The notes beneath the pieces are model-generated. The model did no database searches. It worked only from the letters and a program-made list of their open reading frames with translations, and was not told the origin of the DNA. Source: Alphaproteobacteria bacterium (GTDB lineage: Bacteria; Pseudomonadota; Alphaproteobacteria; Acetobacterales; Acetobacteraceae). From it: a stretch of 64,000 bases of DNA. This document shows, piece after piece, positions 53,411-62,013 of this stretch (positions within the stretch are counted from its first letter, which is position 1; the number at the start of each line of letters is the position of its first letter). Position numbers and translations under genes: made by a program. Where the stretch lies: the NCBI GenBank assembly GCA_020850755.1, contig JADZEB010000015.1:92046-156045 (forward strand), given 5' to 3'.

Positions 53411-54235
53411 TCAGCCGGATTTCTTGTCGGCATAGCTTTTCGCCATGCCCTCGGCCGGGTCGATCTGCGGGCCATAGGGCATGATCGGGTAGCGCAGGCC
53501 CGCCTTGGACAGGCCCGCCAGACCCTCCACCGCGCGGGCGAGATCGGAGGGCGGCAGCGCCATCAGCATCTCGTCATCGGCAACCCCGCCATAGCGGCGT
53601 TCGGCGAAGCAGGGGATGGAGAGGCTGACCTCGCGCGTTTTCAGCGCATGGCCCCAGGAATCGGCGCAGGCGCTCTCGCCGGTGATGCTGAAATCGTAGC
53701 GGCGATACTGCTTCCATTGCAGGCCGTTGATGAACAGGATCATCTGCGCCGGGTTGGCGTAGAACATGCAGATGTCGGGCGGATCGAGCCGCGCCGCGCG
53801 CAAGGGCGAGATCACGAGCCCCGCATAGCGCGCCGGCACGCGCGGCATCTGCGCCTGGTGCGCGGCCGCCGCGGCGCGGTTCTCGAACCACACGCCCTCC
53901 ATCTTGCGCCCGGAGAGGTAGAGATCGCTTGGCTCGTTCAGCCCGATCACGCCGCCGCAGTTCGAGAAGGCGGGCACGTTGTCGTGCGTGATGCCGAGGG
54001 TGAAGCCGGCCATGCGCGCCTGGGTGACGAGCTGGCAGGTGGAGAAGCGCTTGCCCGCGGGCGGGCGGCGCAGGCCGGGGATGCGGGCCATTTCGGCCGC
54101 GTCCTCGAACAGCTTGAGGCCCACGGGCAGGGTGCGGATCTTGAGGTGCTGGACGAGCTGTTCGGCCAGGTGCGCGAGCACCTTAGCATCGAGCGCGGGG
54201 GCAGAAGGCGCGTCGGCGGTGGCGGTCTCGCTCAT
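53411..54235 (-). CDS. DUF169 domain protein
   Basis: A 274-residue protein matching the DUF169 family. TLPVGLKLFEDAAEMARIPG, FSTCQLVTQARMAGFTLGI and PPDICMFYANPAQMILFING are typical segments, with Cys residues that could bind a metal. Function in the family is unknown. It overlaps the acyl-CoA ligase stop by ATGA and precedes the YdhR-like gene by 42 bp, so the three likely act in one pathway. Confidence 0.75.
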   Translation of the reverse strand: MSETATADAPSAPALDAKVLAHLAEQLVQHLKIRTLPVGLKLFEDAAEMARIPGLRRPPAGKRFSTCQLVTQARMAGFTLGITHDNVPAFSNCGGVIGLNEPSDLYLSGRKMEGVWFENRAAAAAHQAQMPRVPARYAGLVISPLRAARLDPPDICMFYANPAQMILFINGLQWKQYRRYDFSITGESACADSWGHALKTREVSLSIPCFAERRYGGVADDEMLMALPPSDLARAVEGLAGLSKAGLRYPIMPYGPQIDPAEGMAKSYADKKSG

Positions 54236-55749
54236 CGAAGCTGCTCCTGGAGGCGGAATTTCTGCACCTTGCCCGAGGATGACCGCGGCAGTTCCGCGAT
54301 CACGAACAGGCGCTTCGGCGTCTTGAAGCCGGACAGATGCGCGCGTGCATGGGCCATCAGCGCCTCGGTGTCGATGTTGCGCCCGGCGCGCGCCACCACC
54401 GCGGCGACCAGCTCCTCGCCCCACAAATCGTGCGGCAGGCCGAAGGCGGCGGCGTCCTGCACGTCGGGGTGCTGCAGCAGGCAGGTCTCCACCTCGAGCG
54501 CTGCGACATTCTCGCCCCCGGTCTTGATCATGTCCTTCGAGCGGCCGACGAAATAGGTGTACTCCTCGGCGTCGATATGGAACAGGTCGCCCGTGCGCAG
54601 CCAGCCATCGGCGGTGAAGGCGGCCCCGCCCGCGGGCGGCTCGCGCCAGTAGCCCTTGAACACGGTCGGACCCTTGACCTGGAACTCGCCAACCGTGCCC
54701 GGCTCGGTGATGGTGCGCCCCGCCTCGTCGGCGAGGCGGAAGCGGATATGCCGCCAGGGCTGGCCCATCGTGCCGGGATGGGCGCGCATCTCGGCCATGT
54801 TGCGGGTGCGGATGGTGGTGACGCAGGTCTCGGTCATGCCGAAGCCCCAGATCCATTCCGCGTTCGGGAACATGCGCTGGATCTCGTCCTGGCGCGCCTG
54901 CGACAGCGGCGAGGCTGCGGTCTGCACCGTCTGCACCTCGGGGAAGGTGCCGTCCCTGCTGGAATAGCGGTCGGTGAACAGCACCCACATCGCCGAGAGC
55001 AGCGACAGGTTGGTGGGACGGAACTCGTGCAGGACCTGCCACAGCTCCTCGGCGTCGAAGCGCGGCATGATGTAGAGCGCGCCCCCCGCATACATCACCG
55101 GGCCGTTCAGCACGCCGTGGCCGGCGATGTGGAACAGGGGCGTGGTGAGGATCGAGCGGCTGCGCGAGGTGAGCTCCGCCTCGACCAGGTAGTTGATGCA
55201 GTTCCAGGCGAGGTTCCCATGCGTGATCATCGCGCCCTTGGGTCGAGAGGTCGTGCCCGAGGTGTAGAGGATCAGGGCAACCTCCTCGTCCTCCGCGGCA
55301 CCGAAACGATCGGTCTGTGCGTCGCAGGCGAAGGGGGTCTCGCCCCAGCCCTCCTGCTCGACATTGCGCATGACGACGCCGCGATCGTTTGCCCATCGGC
55401 GCGCGGTCTCGGCCAGGGCCGCGTTGCGGTTGTCGAACAGCACGAGCGCGGGATCGCTGTCGGACAGCAGGAAGCTGAACTCCTCGGCGCCGAAGCGCAC
55501 ATTGGCGGGCACGAGGATGAAGCGCCCGAGCGCGGTCGCGTGATAGAGCGCGAGATACTCCATGCTGTTCTCGAGCAGCGCCACGACGCGCTGGCCCGGC
55601 CCCGCGCCCGCAGCCGCGACCATGCCGGCCACGCGCCGGATCATGGCATGGAAGGCGGGATAGCCGATCCTGCGCGTCCGATCCGCCAGCGCGAGCGCTT
55701 CGGGGCGGCGCAGCGCATGGTAGCGCGCGACCTGGTAGATGTTCGGCAT
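54232..55749 (-). CDS. AMP-dependent acyl-CoA synthetase/ligase
   Basis: A 505-residue adenylate-forming enzyme. Phosphate-binding loop LYTSGTTSRPKGAMITHGN, GFGMTETCVTTIR (acyl-pocket), DGWLRTGDLFHIDAEEY and the C-terminal catalytic Lys region LPRSSSGKVQKF are all visible. It activates an aliphatic or aromatic acid to its CoA thioester. It follows a Bug-type binding-protein gene (54-bp gap), which suggests uptake of the acid. Confidence 0.92.
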   Translation of the reverse strand: MPNIYQVARYHALRRPEALALADRTRRIGYPAFHAMIRRVAGMVAAAGAGPGQRVVALLENSMEYLALYHATALGRFILVPANVRFGAEEFSFLLSDSDPALVLFDNRNAALAETARRWANDRGVVMRNVEQEGWGETPFACDAQTDRFGAAEDEEVALILYTSGTTSRPKGAMITHGNLAWNCINYLVEAELTSRSRSILTTPLFHIAGHGVLNGPVMYAGGALYIMPRFDAEELWQVLHEFRPTNLSLLSAMWVLFTDRYSSRDGTFPEVQTVQTAASPLSQARQDEIQRMFPNAEWIWGFGMTETCVTTIRTRNMAEMRAHPGTMGQPWRHIRFRLADEAGRTITEPGTVGEFQVKGPTVFKGYWREPPAGGAAFTADGWLRTGDLFHIDAEEYTYFVGRSKDMIKTGGENVAALEVETCLLQHPDVQDAAAFGLPHDLWGEELVAAVVARAGRNIDTEALMAHARAHLSGFKTPKRLFVIAELPRSSSGKVQKFRLQEQLR

Positions 55750-55802
55750 CGACGCGTGCGCCCTGGCTGCCGGCGCGCCCGTGCGGCGCGCCCGCCGCGA
55801 AG

Positions 55803-56780
55803 TCAGTTCGGCCGGGCGCCCGAAGCCCGCACCAGTTCCTGGTACATGGGCGTGGTCTCGCGCAGATAGGCGGCGAACTCCTCCGGCTGGTTCAGCACCG
55901 GGTCCGAACCCATCTCGATGAAGCGCTGGCGCACATCGGAGTTGTTCACGGCATTGCGGATCGCGTCGTTTAGGCGGCGCACGATCGGGGCGGGAATGCC
56001 CGTCGGTCCGAACACCGCCTGGTAGGACTCGACGCGGAAATCAGGCAGCACCGCCTCCTGGATCGTCGGCACGTCGGGCAGCAGCGCGGAGCGGCGCGGG
56101 CTGCCGGCGATCGCGATCGGGCGCAGCGTGCCGGCGCGGAAATGCGGCACCATCGCCGTGATCTGGTCGAGCACGACCGGGATCTGCCCGGCGATCGCGT
56201 CCTGCTGGGCAAGGTTCCCGCCGCGATAGGCGACATGCTCCATGCCGAGGTCGAACTTGTTGGAGAGGTAGGCGCCGGCGAGATGGTTCGAGGTGCCGAT
56301 GCCGCTGGTGCCATAGACCGTGCCGCGGTTGCGCTTGGCCCAGTCGACGAACTCCTGGATCGTCTGCACCGGCACGCGCGGGTTGACCGCGACGACGTTC
56401 GGCTGGAAGGCGAGGTTGATGATCGCCGTGAAATCGCGGATCGGGTCCCAGGGCAGGTTGGTCAGGTGCGGCAGGATCGAGTGCGTCGCGGTGGAGCCCA
56501 TGCAAATCGTGTAGCCGTCCGGCGTGGCGCGCGCGCAGGCTTCCGACCCGATCGCCCCGCCGGCGCCGGTGCGGTTCTCGACCACGACCTGCTGGCCAAG
56601 CTCGCGCGCCAGCGGCACGGCGAGCAGACGGGCCATGATATCCGCACCGCCGCCGGGTGCGAAGGAGACGATCATGCGGACCGGCCGCGTGGGGTAGTCC
56701 TGGGCCGCGGCGATGCCGGGCAATGCAAGGGCGGCGAGGAGGCTGGCCAGGGCCAGGCGGCGCGTGACGGCAAGGCGCAT
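55803..56780 (-). CDS. Bug/TctC-family periplasmic solute-binding protein
   Basis: A 325-residue Bug-type receptor with leader MRLAVTRRLALASLLAAL cut near AAAQD, then PVRMIVSFAPGGGADIMAR, VVENRTGAGGAIGSEA and TPDGYTICMG. It heads the operon of acyl-CoA ligase, DUF169 and YdhR-like genes. A carboxylate ligand is likely. Confidence 0.9.
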   Translation of the reverse strand: MRLAVTRRLALASLLAALALPGIAAAQDYPTRPVRMIVSFAPGGGADIMARLLAVPLARELGQQVVVENRTGAGGAIGSEACARATPDGYTICMGSTATHSILPHLTNLPWDPIRDFTAIINLAFQPNVVAVNPRVPVQTIQEFVDWAKRNRGTVYGTSGIGTSNHLAGAYLSNKFDLGMEHVAYRGGNLAQQDAIAGQIPVVLDQITAMVPHFRAGTLRPIAIAGSPRRSALLPDVPTIQEAVLPDFRVESYQAVFGPTGIPAPIVRRLNDAIRNAVNNSDVRQRFIEMGSDPVLNQPEEFAAYLRETTPMYQELVRASGARPN

Positions 56781-56966
56781 GAACGGTCTCCGGCAGCGGA
56801 GGTGGAACGGATGCGGCAGCAGGATGCTGCGCCGCCGCGCCGATCGTATGGGGGGGATGGTCTCGCGACAAGTCGCCCTGTGTGGCGATGCGCCCGGCTG
56901 CCACGGACATGACGGCCGACCGCATGGGGGCTATGCTTGCCGCGAGGCAACCGATTGGGGCGTGCG

Positions 56967-57560
56967 ATGATCGCTGATCCGCAGTTCGACCGGTTCGTGG
57001 CCCGTCTGCACGGGATCATGGGCGAGATGCAGGACGATGGCGCCAAGGCCGAGGCAGTGGGCGAGGCGCTGCGGGCGCTGGCTGCCTCGGGCTGGCGTAT
57101 CCCGGATGCGCGCTACCGGCAGATGCAGCCCGACGCGCCCTATGGCAGCTACCTGCTGCATCTCGATCCAGGTTCGGGGCTCTGCGTCGTGCTGGACGTG
57201 TTCGGCGTGGGCCAGGTTGCGGCCATCCACGATCACGGCGGCTGGGGTGCATTCGCCTGCCTGGAGGGCAAGGAGATCGAGCGGCGCTACGCGCTGCGCG
57301 ACGGCGTGCCGGTGGAGGTGGCGGTCACCGAGATGCCGCCGGGCGCTGTGGCCGTGGTGGCCCCGCCAGGTGACGGCTTCCACCAGGTCGAGTGCGCGTC
57401 GCCCGAGCCTAGCATCAGCCTGCATGTCTATGGCGTCGATATCGGGCGGGCGGTGCGCAAGCGCTGGAACCGCAAGGCACGCGCCTTCGAGCCCTTCTCC
57501 TCCGGCTACTCGAACGATGTGGTGGGCCTGCCAGTCTATCGCCCGGCGATCCCGGCATAG
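56967..57560 (+). CDS. cupin-fold cysteine dioxygenase-like protein
   Basis: A 197-residue double-stranded beta-helix protein of the thiol dioxygenase/COG5553 type. The metal-binding core is AAIHDHGGWGAFACLEGKEI (HxH...E) with a later His in GFHQVECASPEP. Related enzymes oxidise cysteine, 3-mercaptopropionate or similar thiols with an iron centre. Start at 56967; opening at 56937 has no obvious ribosome site. The 3' end overlaps the convergent glycosyltransferase by 25 bp. The dioxygenase substrate is unknown. Confidence 0.75.
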   Translation: MIADPQFDRFVARLHGIMGEMQDDGAKAEAVGEALRALAASGWRIPDARYRQMQPDAPYGSYLLHLDPGSGLCVVLDVFGVGQVAAIHDHGGWGAFACLEGKEIERRYALRDGVPVEVAVTEMPPGAVAVVAPPGDGFHQVECASPEPSISLHVYGVDIGRAVRKRWNRKARAFEPFSSGYSNDVVGLPVYRPAIPA

Positions 57561-59167
57561 ATCGCTTCCAGGCCGCGCGCGAGGGCGGTGCAATCGCAGG
57601 CCGCCGAGGCGGACAGGCGCGCGCGCATGCCGGCGCGCAAGGCCGCCAGCATCCCTGGCGTGGCGGGATCGTTGGCGAGCGCCGCAGCGCGCTCCACATA
57701 TGCCTCGGCGTCGGCCACGCACCATTCGCCAAGTCCGCCTGCGCGCAGGATCGACTTGCTGGTACGCGCGGCCCAGCGATCGCCCTCGGTGGCCAGCACC
57801 GGCACGCCCTGCCAGATCGCTTCCGTGGTGGTGGTGCCGCCATTGTAGGGGAAGGTGTCGAGCGCGATATCGACATGCTCATAGGCGGCAAGGAAGTCGT
57901 AATGCTCGGCCCCGCCCGCCATCTCGATGCGGGCCGGATCGGCCCCGCAGCGGACGAAACGGGCGAGCAGCGCCTCGCGGCAGCTTGCATCCGAGAGCGT
58001 GCCATTGCGCAGATGAAGGCGCGCGGTGGGCGCGCGGGCCAGGATCATCGCCCAGCGCGCCACCATGCTGTCGGTGATCTTGTATTGCGAGCCGAGGCAG
58101 CCGAAGGTGACGTAGCCGTTGGCCAGCGCGGGTGGCGGCGCCACGTCCGGCACCGGATAGAGCACTTGGAAGGCAAGATAGCTGCCCGCCACGCGCCAGA
58201 CACGCTCGGTGTAGAATTTCTCCTCCTCCGGCGGGATCACCGCATCATCGCCGATGATGTGGCCGAAGCCCGGGACGGCGGTGGTGGCGAACAAGTTGAA
58301 CCAGCCGATGATCGACGGCGCTGGCCGGAGGATGAACAGGCCCAGCCGCTCGGGCACGCTGTAGCCGTTGAGATCGACCAGCAGGTCAAGGCCGAGCGCC
58401 CGGATATAGTCGGCGCAGCGCGCATTCGAGGCTTCGCCGAGATTGTGCACATAGTCCTCGTCCCGGTCGGCATAGCCCGAGCCGCCGGTGAAATCCGCGC
58501 CGCTGTTGAGAAGATGGATCTCGAAGCGCGTGCGGTCATGGTGGTTGATCGCGCCGAATACCGGCTTCATCCAGTTGCGCGCGCGAAAGAAGGAAGAGAC
58601 GTAGCCGACGCGGAGCTTGCCGTCGCGCGGTGGCGCCGCAACGGGCGCCGAGGGCGCGTGCGGCCAGCATGCCTGGGCCCAGGCGCGGCGGATGGCAAGG
58701 ATGTCGGCGTTCGCCAGGGCGGGGTTCCCCGGCGCGATCACGGCGGCGTTCGACATCGCCTTGACGACCGCCTCGGGATCCGCGTCGCCGCTGGCATCCT
58801 TGTACTCGCGCATGGCCGGCTCGATCTCGCCCATCGCATAGAGCGAGCCGGCGAGGTTGACCGTGAGCATCACGTCCCGTTCGCCGAGGCTGCGGGCGCG
58901 CCGGAAGCTCGCGATGGCCGCGCCATGCTGGTTCATGGCGTGCTGCGCGAAGCCGAGGGCGCGCCAGGCGAAGCCGTCGCTCGCGTCGCGCGCGATCGCC
59001 TCGCGGCTGATCCTCGCCGCGAGATCGAGGTCGCCGGCATCGAAGGCGGCTTGCAGTTGTGCCTGGAGTTCCGGCCCTTCCGGCCTGTGACTGCACACCC
59101 TTGCGATGCTCCCTTGGCTTGGATGGATCAAGGCGGTGGGGCGTTCCTCGCCCCCGCACACCGCCAT
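57536..59167 (-). CDS. TPR-containing O-GlcNAc transferase-like glycosyltransferase (GT41)
   Basis: A 543-residue protein with an N-terminal TPR region (about residues 30-150; AISREAIARDASDGFAWRAL, AIASFRRARSLGERDVMLT) followed by a GT41/SPINDLY-type catalytic domain: KLRVGYVSSFFRARNWMKP, and VDIALDTFPYNGGTTTTEA near the C-terminus, the UDP-sugar site. Bacterial members modify proteins such as flagellins or other surface proteins. No flagellar gene is nearby; a Tad pilin as target would be speculation. Confidence 0.83.
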   Translation of the reverse strand: MAVCGGEERPTALIHPSQGSIARVCSHRPEGPELQAQLQAAFDAGDLDLAARISREAIARDASDGFAWRALGFAQHAMNQHGAAIASFRRARSLGERDVMLTVNLAGSLYAMGEIEPAMREYKDASGDADPEAVVKAMSNAAVIAPGNPALANADILAIRRAWAQACWPHAPSAPVAAPPRDGKLRVGYVSSFFRARNWMKPVFGAINHHDRTRFEIHLLNSGADFTGGSGYADRDEDYVHNLGEASNARCADYIRALGLDLLVDLNGYSVPERLGLFILRPAPSIIGWFNLFATTAVPGFGHIIGDDAVIPPEEEKFYTERVWRVAGSYLAFQVLYPVPDVAPPPALANGYVTFGCLGSQYKITDSMVARWAMILARAPTARLHLRNGTLSDASCREALLARFVRCGADPARIEMAGGAEHYDFLAAYEHVDIALDTFPYNGGTTTTEAIWQGVPVLATEGDRWAARTSKSILRAGGLGEWCVADAEAYVERAAALANDPATPGMLAALRAGMRARLSASAACDCTALARGLEAIYAGIAGR

Positions 59168-59276
59168 GCCGGGAGCCTAGATCGGTTCTCGCCGCCCCTC
59201 AATCGCTTGCCGGAACGAGGCAAGCGGGGGCAAGATCACTCCCGGCAAGCCCGCCCACCGCATGGAAGAGGTCGCC

Positions 59277-60857
59277 ATGATCGCCCATCACCGCCGTGTC
59301 GCGCTCATCTCCGCCACCTGCGCCCTGTTGCTGAGTGCCGCGGCATCGGCGCAGACGGTCACGATCGGGCAGGCGACGCCGCCGACCTCGCTCGACCCGC
59401 ACTTCCACAACCACGCGCAGAACAACGCCAACAGCGCGCATGTGTTCGAGGCGTTGTTCGGGCGCTCGGCACGCATGCAGCTCGAGCCGGGGCTGGCGCT
59501 TTCGGCCCGGCCGCTGGATGCCACCACCTGGGAGGTGAAGCTGCGCCCGGACGTGCTGTTCCACGACGGCACTCCCTTCACCGCCGATGATGTCGCCTTC
59601 AGCCTGCAGCGCTCGGCCAACGTACCGAACAGTCCCGGCAGCTTCAACACCTTCACGCGCCAAGTGGCATCGGTGCAGGTGGTCGATCCGCTGACGCTGC
59701 GGATCGTCACCAAGGCGACGGCGCCGCTGCTGCTGGACGACCTCTCCAACATCTACATCGTCTCGCGTCGCCACGGCGAAGGTGCCGCCACCGACGACTA
59801 CAATTCCGGCAAGGCGATGATCGGCACCGGACCCTACCGGTTCGCCTCCTGGCGCCCGGGTGGCGAGGTCGCCTACACGCGCAACGAACGCCACTGGGGC
59901 CCGCGCCAGGCCTGGGAGCGTGCGGTGTTCCGCATCATCCCGAACAATGCGGCCCGTGTGGCCGCGCTGCTCGCGGGAGATGTCGACATGATCGCCGACA
60001 TCCCCACCACCGATGTGGAGCGGCTCAAGGCCGACCAGCGCTTCACCGTGTTCACGGTAGCGTCCAATCGCCTCGTGTTCCTGGCCTTCGATCGCACCGA
60101 CGACGCGCTGACGACCGGCCATATCCGCGCCGCCGATGGCGGCCGGCCGGCGCGCAACCCGTTGGGCGATGTGCGTGTGCGTCGCGCCCTTTCGATGGCG
60201 ATCGACCGGCGCGCCATTGTCGAGCGCATCAACCAGGGCGAGGCGGTCCTGGCGCCGCAATTCCTGCCTGAAGGCTTCTTCGGCCACCTCGCGGGCATCC
60301 AGCCCCAGCCCCACGATCCCGAAGCGGCACGCCGGCTGCTGGCCGAGGCTGGCTACCCGGGCGGGTTCCGCCTCACGCTCTCTACCTCTAACGACCGCAT
60401 CATCAATTCGGGGCGCATGGTGCAGGCGATCGCGCAGATGTGGAGCCGCATCGGCGTGCAGACCGAGGTCGAGCTGATGCCACATGCCGTGTTCACGCCG
60501 CGGCGCACGCGGCTGGAGCTGCCGGTGTTCCTCTCCTCCTGGGGCAACTCGACCGGCGAGGCGCTCTATACGCTCGTGCCGCAGCTCGGCACGCGCTCGC
60601 GCGAGACCGGGCTCGGCTCGGCCAACCGCATCCGCTACTCCAATCCCGACCTTGATCGGCTGCTGATCGCCGCTGGGCGGGAGCTCGACCGCGAGAAGCG
60701 CCTCGGCCTGATCGAGCAGGCGACCCGCATCGCCCTGGCCGAGGAGATCATGCCGCCGCTCCTGTTCCAGGTGAACAACTGGGGCGCGCGGCGCGGCATC
60801 CACTACGAGGCGCGTGTGGACCAGTACACCCTGGTGATGGGTGCAAGCCGCCGCTAG
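59277..60857 (+). CDS. family 5 (dipeptide/oligopeptide-type) ABC transporter substrate-binding protein
   Basis: A 526-residue periplasmic binding protein resembling the one at 38678. Signal MIAHHRRVALISATCALLLS cut near ASAQT. Motifs: WEVKLRPDVLFHDGTPFTAD, GTGPYRFASWRPGGEVAY, and GDVRVRRALSMAIDRRAIVE. ATG 59277 is preceded by GGAAGAGG; an ATG at 59262 lacks a ribosome site. No permease is adjacent. The TAG stop lies in the first bases of repeat copy C. Confidence 0.9.
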   Translation: MIAHHRRVALISATCALLLSAAASAQTVTIGQATPPTSLDPHFHNHAQNNANSAHVFEALFGRSARMQLEPGLALSARPLDATTWEVKLRPDVLFHDGTPFTADDVAFSLQRSANVPNSPGSFNTFTRQVASVQVVDPLTLRIVTKATAPLLLDDLSNIYIVSRRHGEGAATDDYNSGKAMIGTGPYRFASWRPGGEVAYTRNERHWGPRQAWERAVFRIIPNNAARVAALLAGDVDMIADIPTTDVERLKADQRFTVFTVASNRLVFLAFDRTDDALTTGHIRAADGGRPARNPLGDVRVRRALSMAIDRRAIVERINQGEAVLAPQFLPEGFFGHLAGIQPQPHDPEAARRLLAEAGYPGGFRLTLSTSNDRIINSGRMVQAIAQMWSRIGVQTEVELMPHAVFTPRRTRLELPVFLSSWGNSTGEALYTLVPQLGTRSRETGLGSANRIRYSNPDLDRLLIAAGRELDREKRLGLIEQATRIALAEEIMPPLLFQVNNWGARRGIHYEARVDQYTLVMGASRR

Positions 60858-60902
60858 GGCAGGTTCCGTTCGGCGTCGATCAGCCGAGCGGGACTCGCGC
60901 CC
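60855..60902. repeat. dispersed two-hairpin repeat, copy C (first hairpin only)
   Basis: About 48 bp matching the left half of copy A (TAGGGCAGGTTCCGTTCGGC and onwards), with the second hairpin missing. It provides the stop of the binding-protein gene and fills the gap to the convergent ppk2. Confidence 0.75.
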
Positions 60903-61916
60903 TTAGCGCTTGGCGTTGTTGCTGCGCCGTTTGCCCGGGTGCAGCACCTTGCCGAGGATATGCTCGTCGCGGCCGATCACATGGCTTGTGGACCCGACGA
61001 TCAGCGGGTCCGGGCCGGTGACCACCTTGGCGTTCTTCTTCGGATAGTCGAGCGAGGCCAGGAAGTGCTGCATGCAGGCCAGGCGCGCGCGCTTCTTGTC
61101 GTCTGACTTGACGATCGTCCACGGCGAGTCGGCGGTGTCGGTGTAGAAGAACATCGCCTCCTTGGCCTCGGTATAGTCGTCCCACTTGTCGAGCGAGGCC
61201 TTGTCGATCGGCGAGAGCTTCCACTGCTTCAGCGGGTCATGCTCGCGCGACAGGAAGCGGCGGAGCTGTTCCTCGCGCGTGACCGAGAACCAGTACTTGA
61301 ACAGCCGGATGCCCGAACGGACCAGCATGCGTTCCAGCTCCGGACACTGGCGCATGAATTCGAGATAGTCGTTGGGCGAGCAGAAGCCCATCACGCGCTC
61401 GACCCCGGCGCGGTTGTACCAGGAGCGATCGAAGAACACGATCTCCCCGCCCGAGGGGAGGTTCTCGACATAGCGCTGGAAGTACCATTGCGTGCGCTCG
61501 CGCTCGGTCGGTTTCTCGAGCGCGACGACGCGCGCCCCGCGCGGGTTGAGATGCTCCATGAAGCGCTTGATGGTGCCGCCCTTGCCGGCTGCATCGCGGC
61601 CCTCGAACAGCACGACGATGCGCTCACCCGTTTCCTTGACCCAGCTCTGCGCCTTCAGCAGTTCGACCTGGAGCTGCTCCATCGCCTCCTCGTAGAGCTT
61701 GTTCGAGAGGCGGGTCCTGTAGGGGAACTCGCCGGTCTCGAAGGCGTGGCGGATCGCCTCCGGATCGCGCCGCAGCCGGCTGACGCTTGGAGCCCCCTTC
61801 GCCTCCTCGGCTGGCGCAGGCTCCTGCGGCGCCGTGGTCGGGGCGGCAAGGGGAGGCTTCGCGGCGACACTGGCCGGCGCAGCCTGCTCGTGCGTGCGGG
61901 TCTCGGTCGGTGGCAT
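60903..61916 (-). CDS. ppk2: polyphosphate kinase 2 family protein
   Basis: A 337-residue nucleotide/polyphosphate phosphotransferase. Walker A GRDAAGKGGTIKRFMEHL, Walker B IVFFDRSWYNRAG, and the lid region VTREEQLRRFLSREHDP are all present, matching PPK2 class I. The N-terminal ~60 residues are Pro/Ala-rich and not conserved. Start at 61916 (MPPTETR) with AAAGGG upstream. PPK2 uses polyP to phosphorylate GDP or ADP, or makes polyP. An FNR-type box lies about 84-97 bp upstream. Confidence 0.94.
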   Translation of the reverse strand: MPPTETRTHEQAAPASVAAKPPLAAPTTAPQEPAPAEEAKGAPSVSRLRRDPEAIRHAFETGEFPYRTRLSNKLYEEAMEQLQVELLKAQSWVKETGERIVVLFEGRDAAGKGGTIKRFMEHLNPRGARVVALEKPTERERTQWYFQRYVENLPSGGEIVFFDRSWYNRAGVERVMGFCSPNDYLEFMRQCPELERMLVRSGIRLFKYWFSVTREEQLRRFLSREHDPLKQWKLSPIDKASLDKWDDYTEAKEAMFFYTDTADSPWTIVKSDDKKRARLACMQHFLASLDYPKKNAKVVTGPDPLIVGSTSHVIGRDEHILGKVLHPGKRRSNNAKR

Positions 61917-61999
61917 GGGGTACCCTTTCGGTCCGGCCCGCATGGCATCGCGGTTGCCGCTCGATGACCGAAATGTGACGCCAGAGGACCTCCGGTAGG

Positions 62000-62013
62000 T
62001 TGATCTATGTCAA
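62000..62013. promoter_or_regulatory. FNR/FixK-type box upstream of ppk2
   Basis: TTGATCTATGTCAA matches the FNR/FixK dyad pattern TTGA-N6-TCAA exactly. It sits on the last bases of the M28 gene, with its centre about 90 bp before the ppk2 ATG, a distance that fits a class II activator site with a leader of ~50 nt. Confidence 0.45.
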
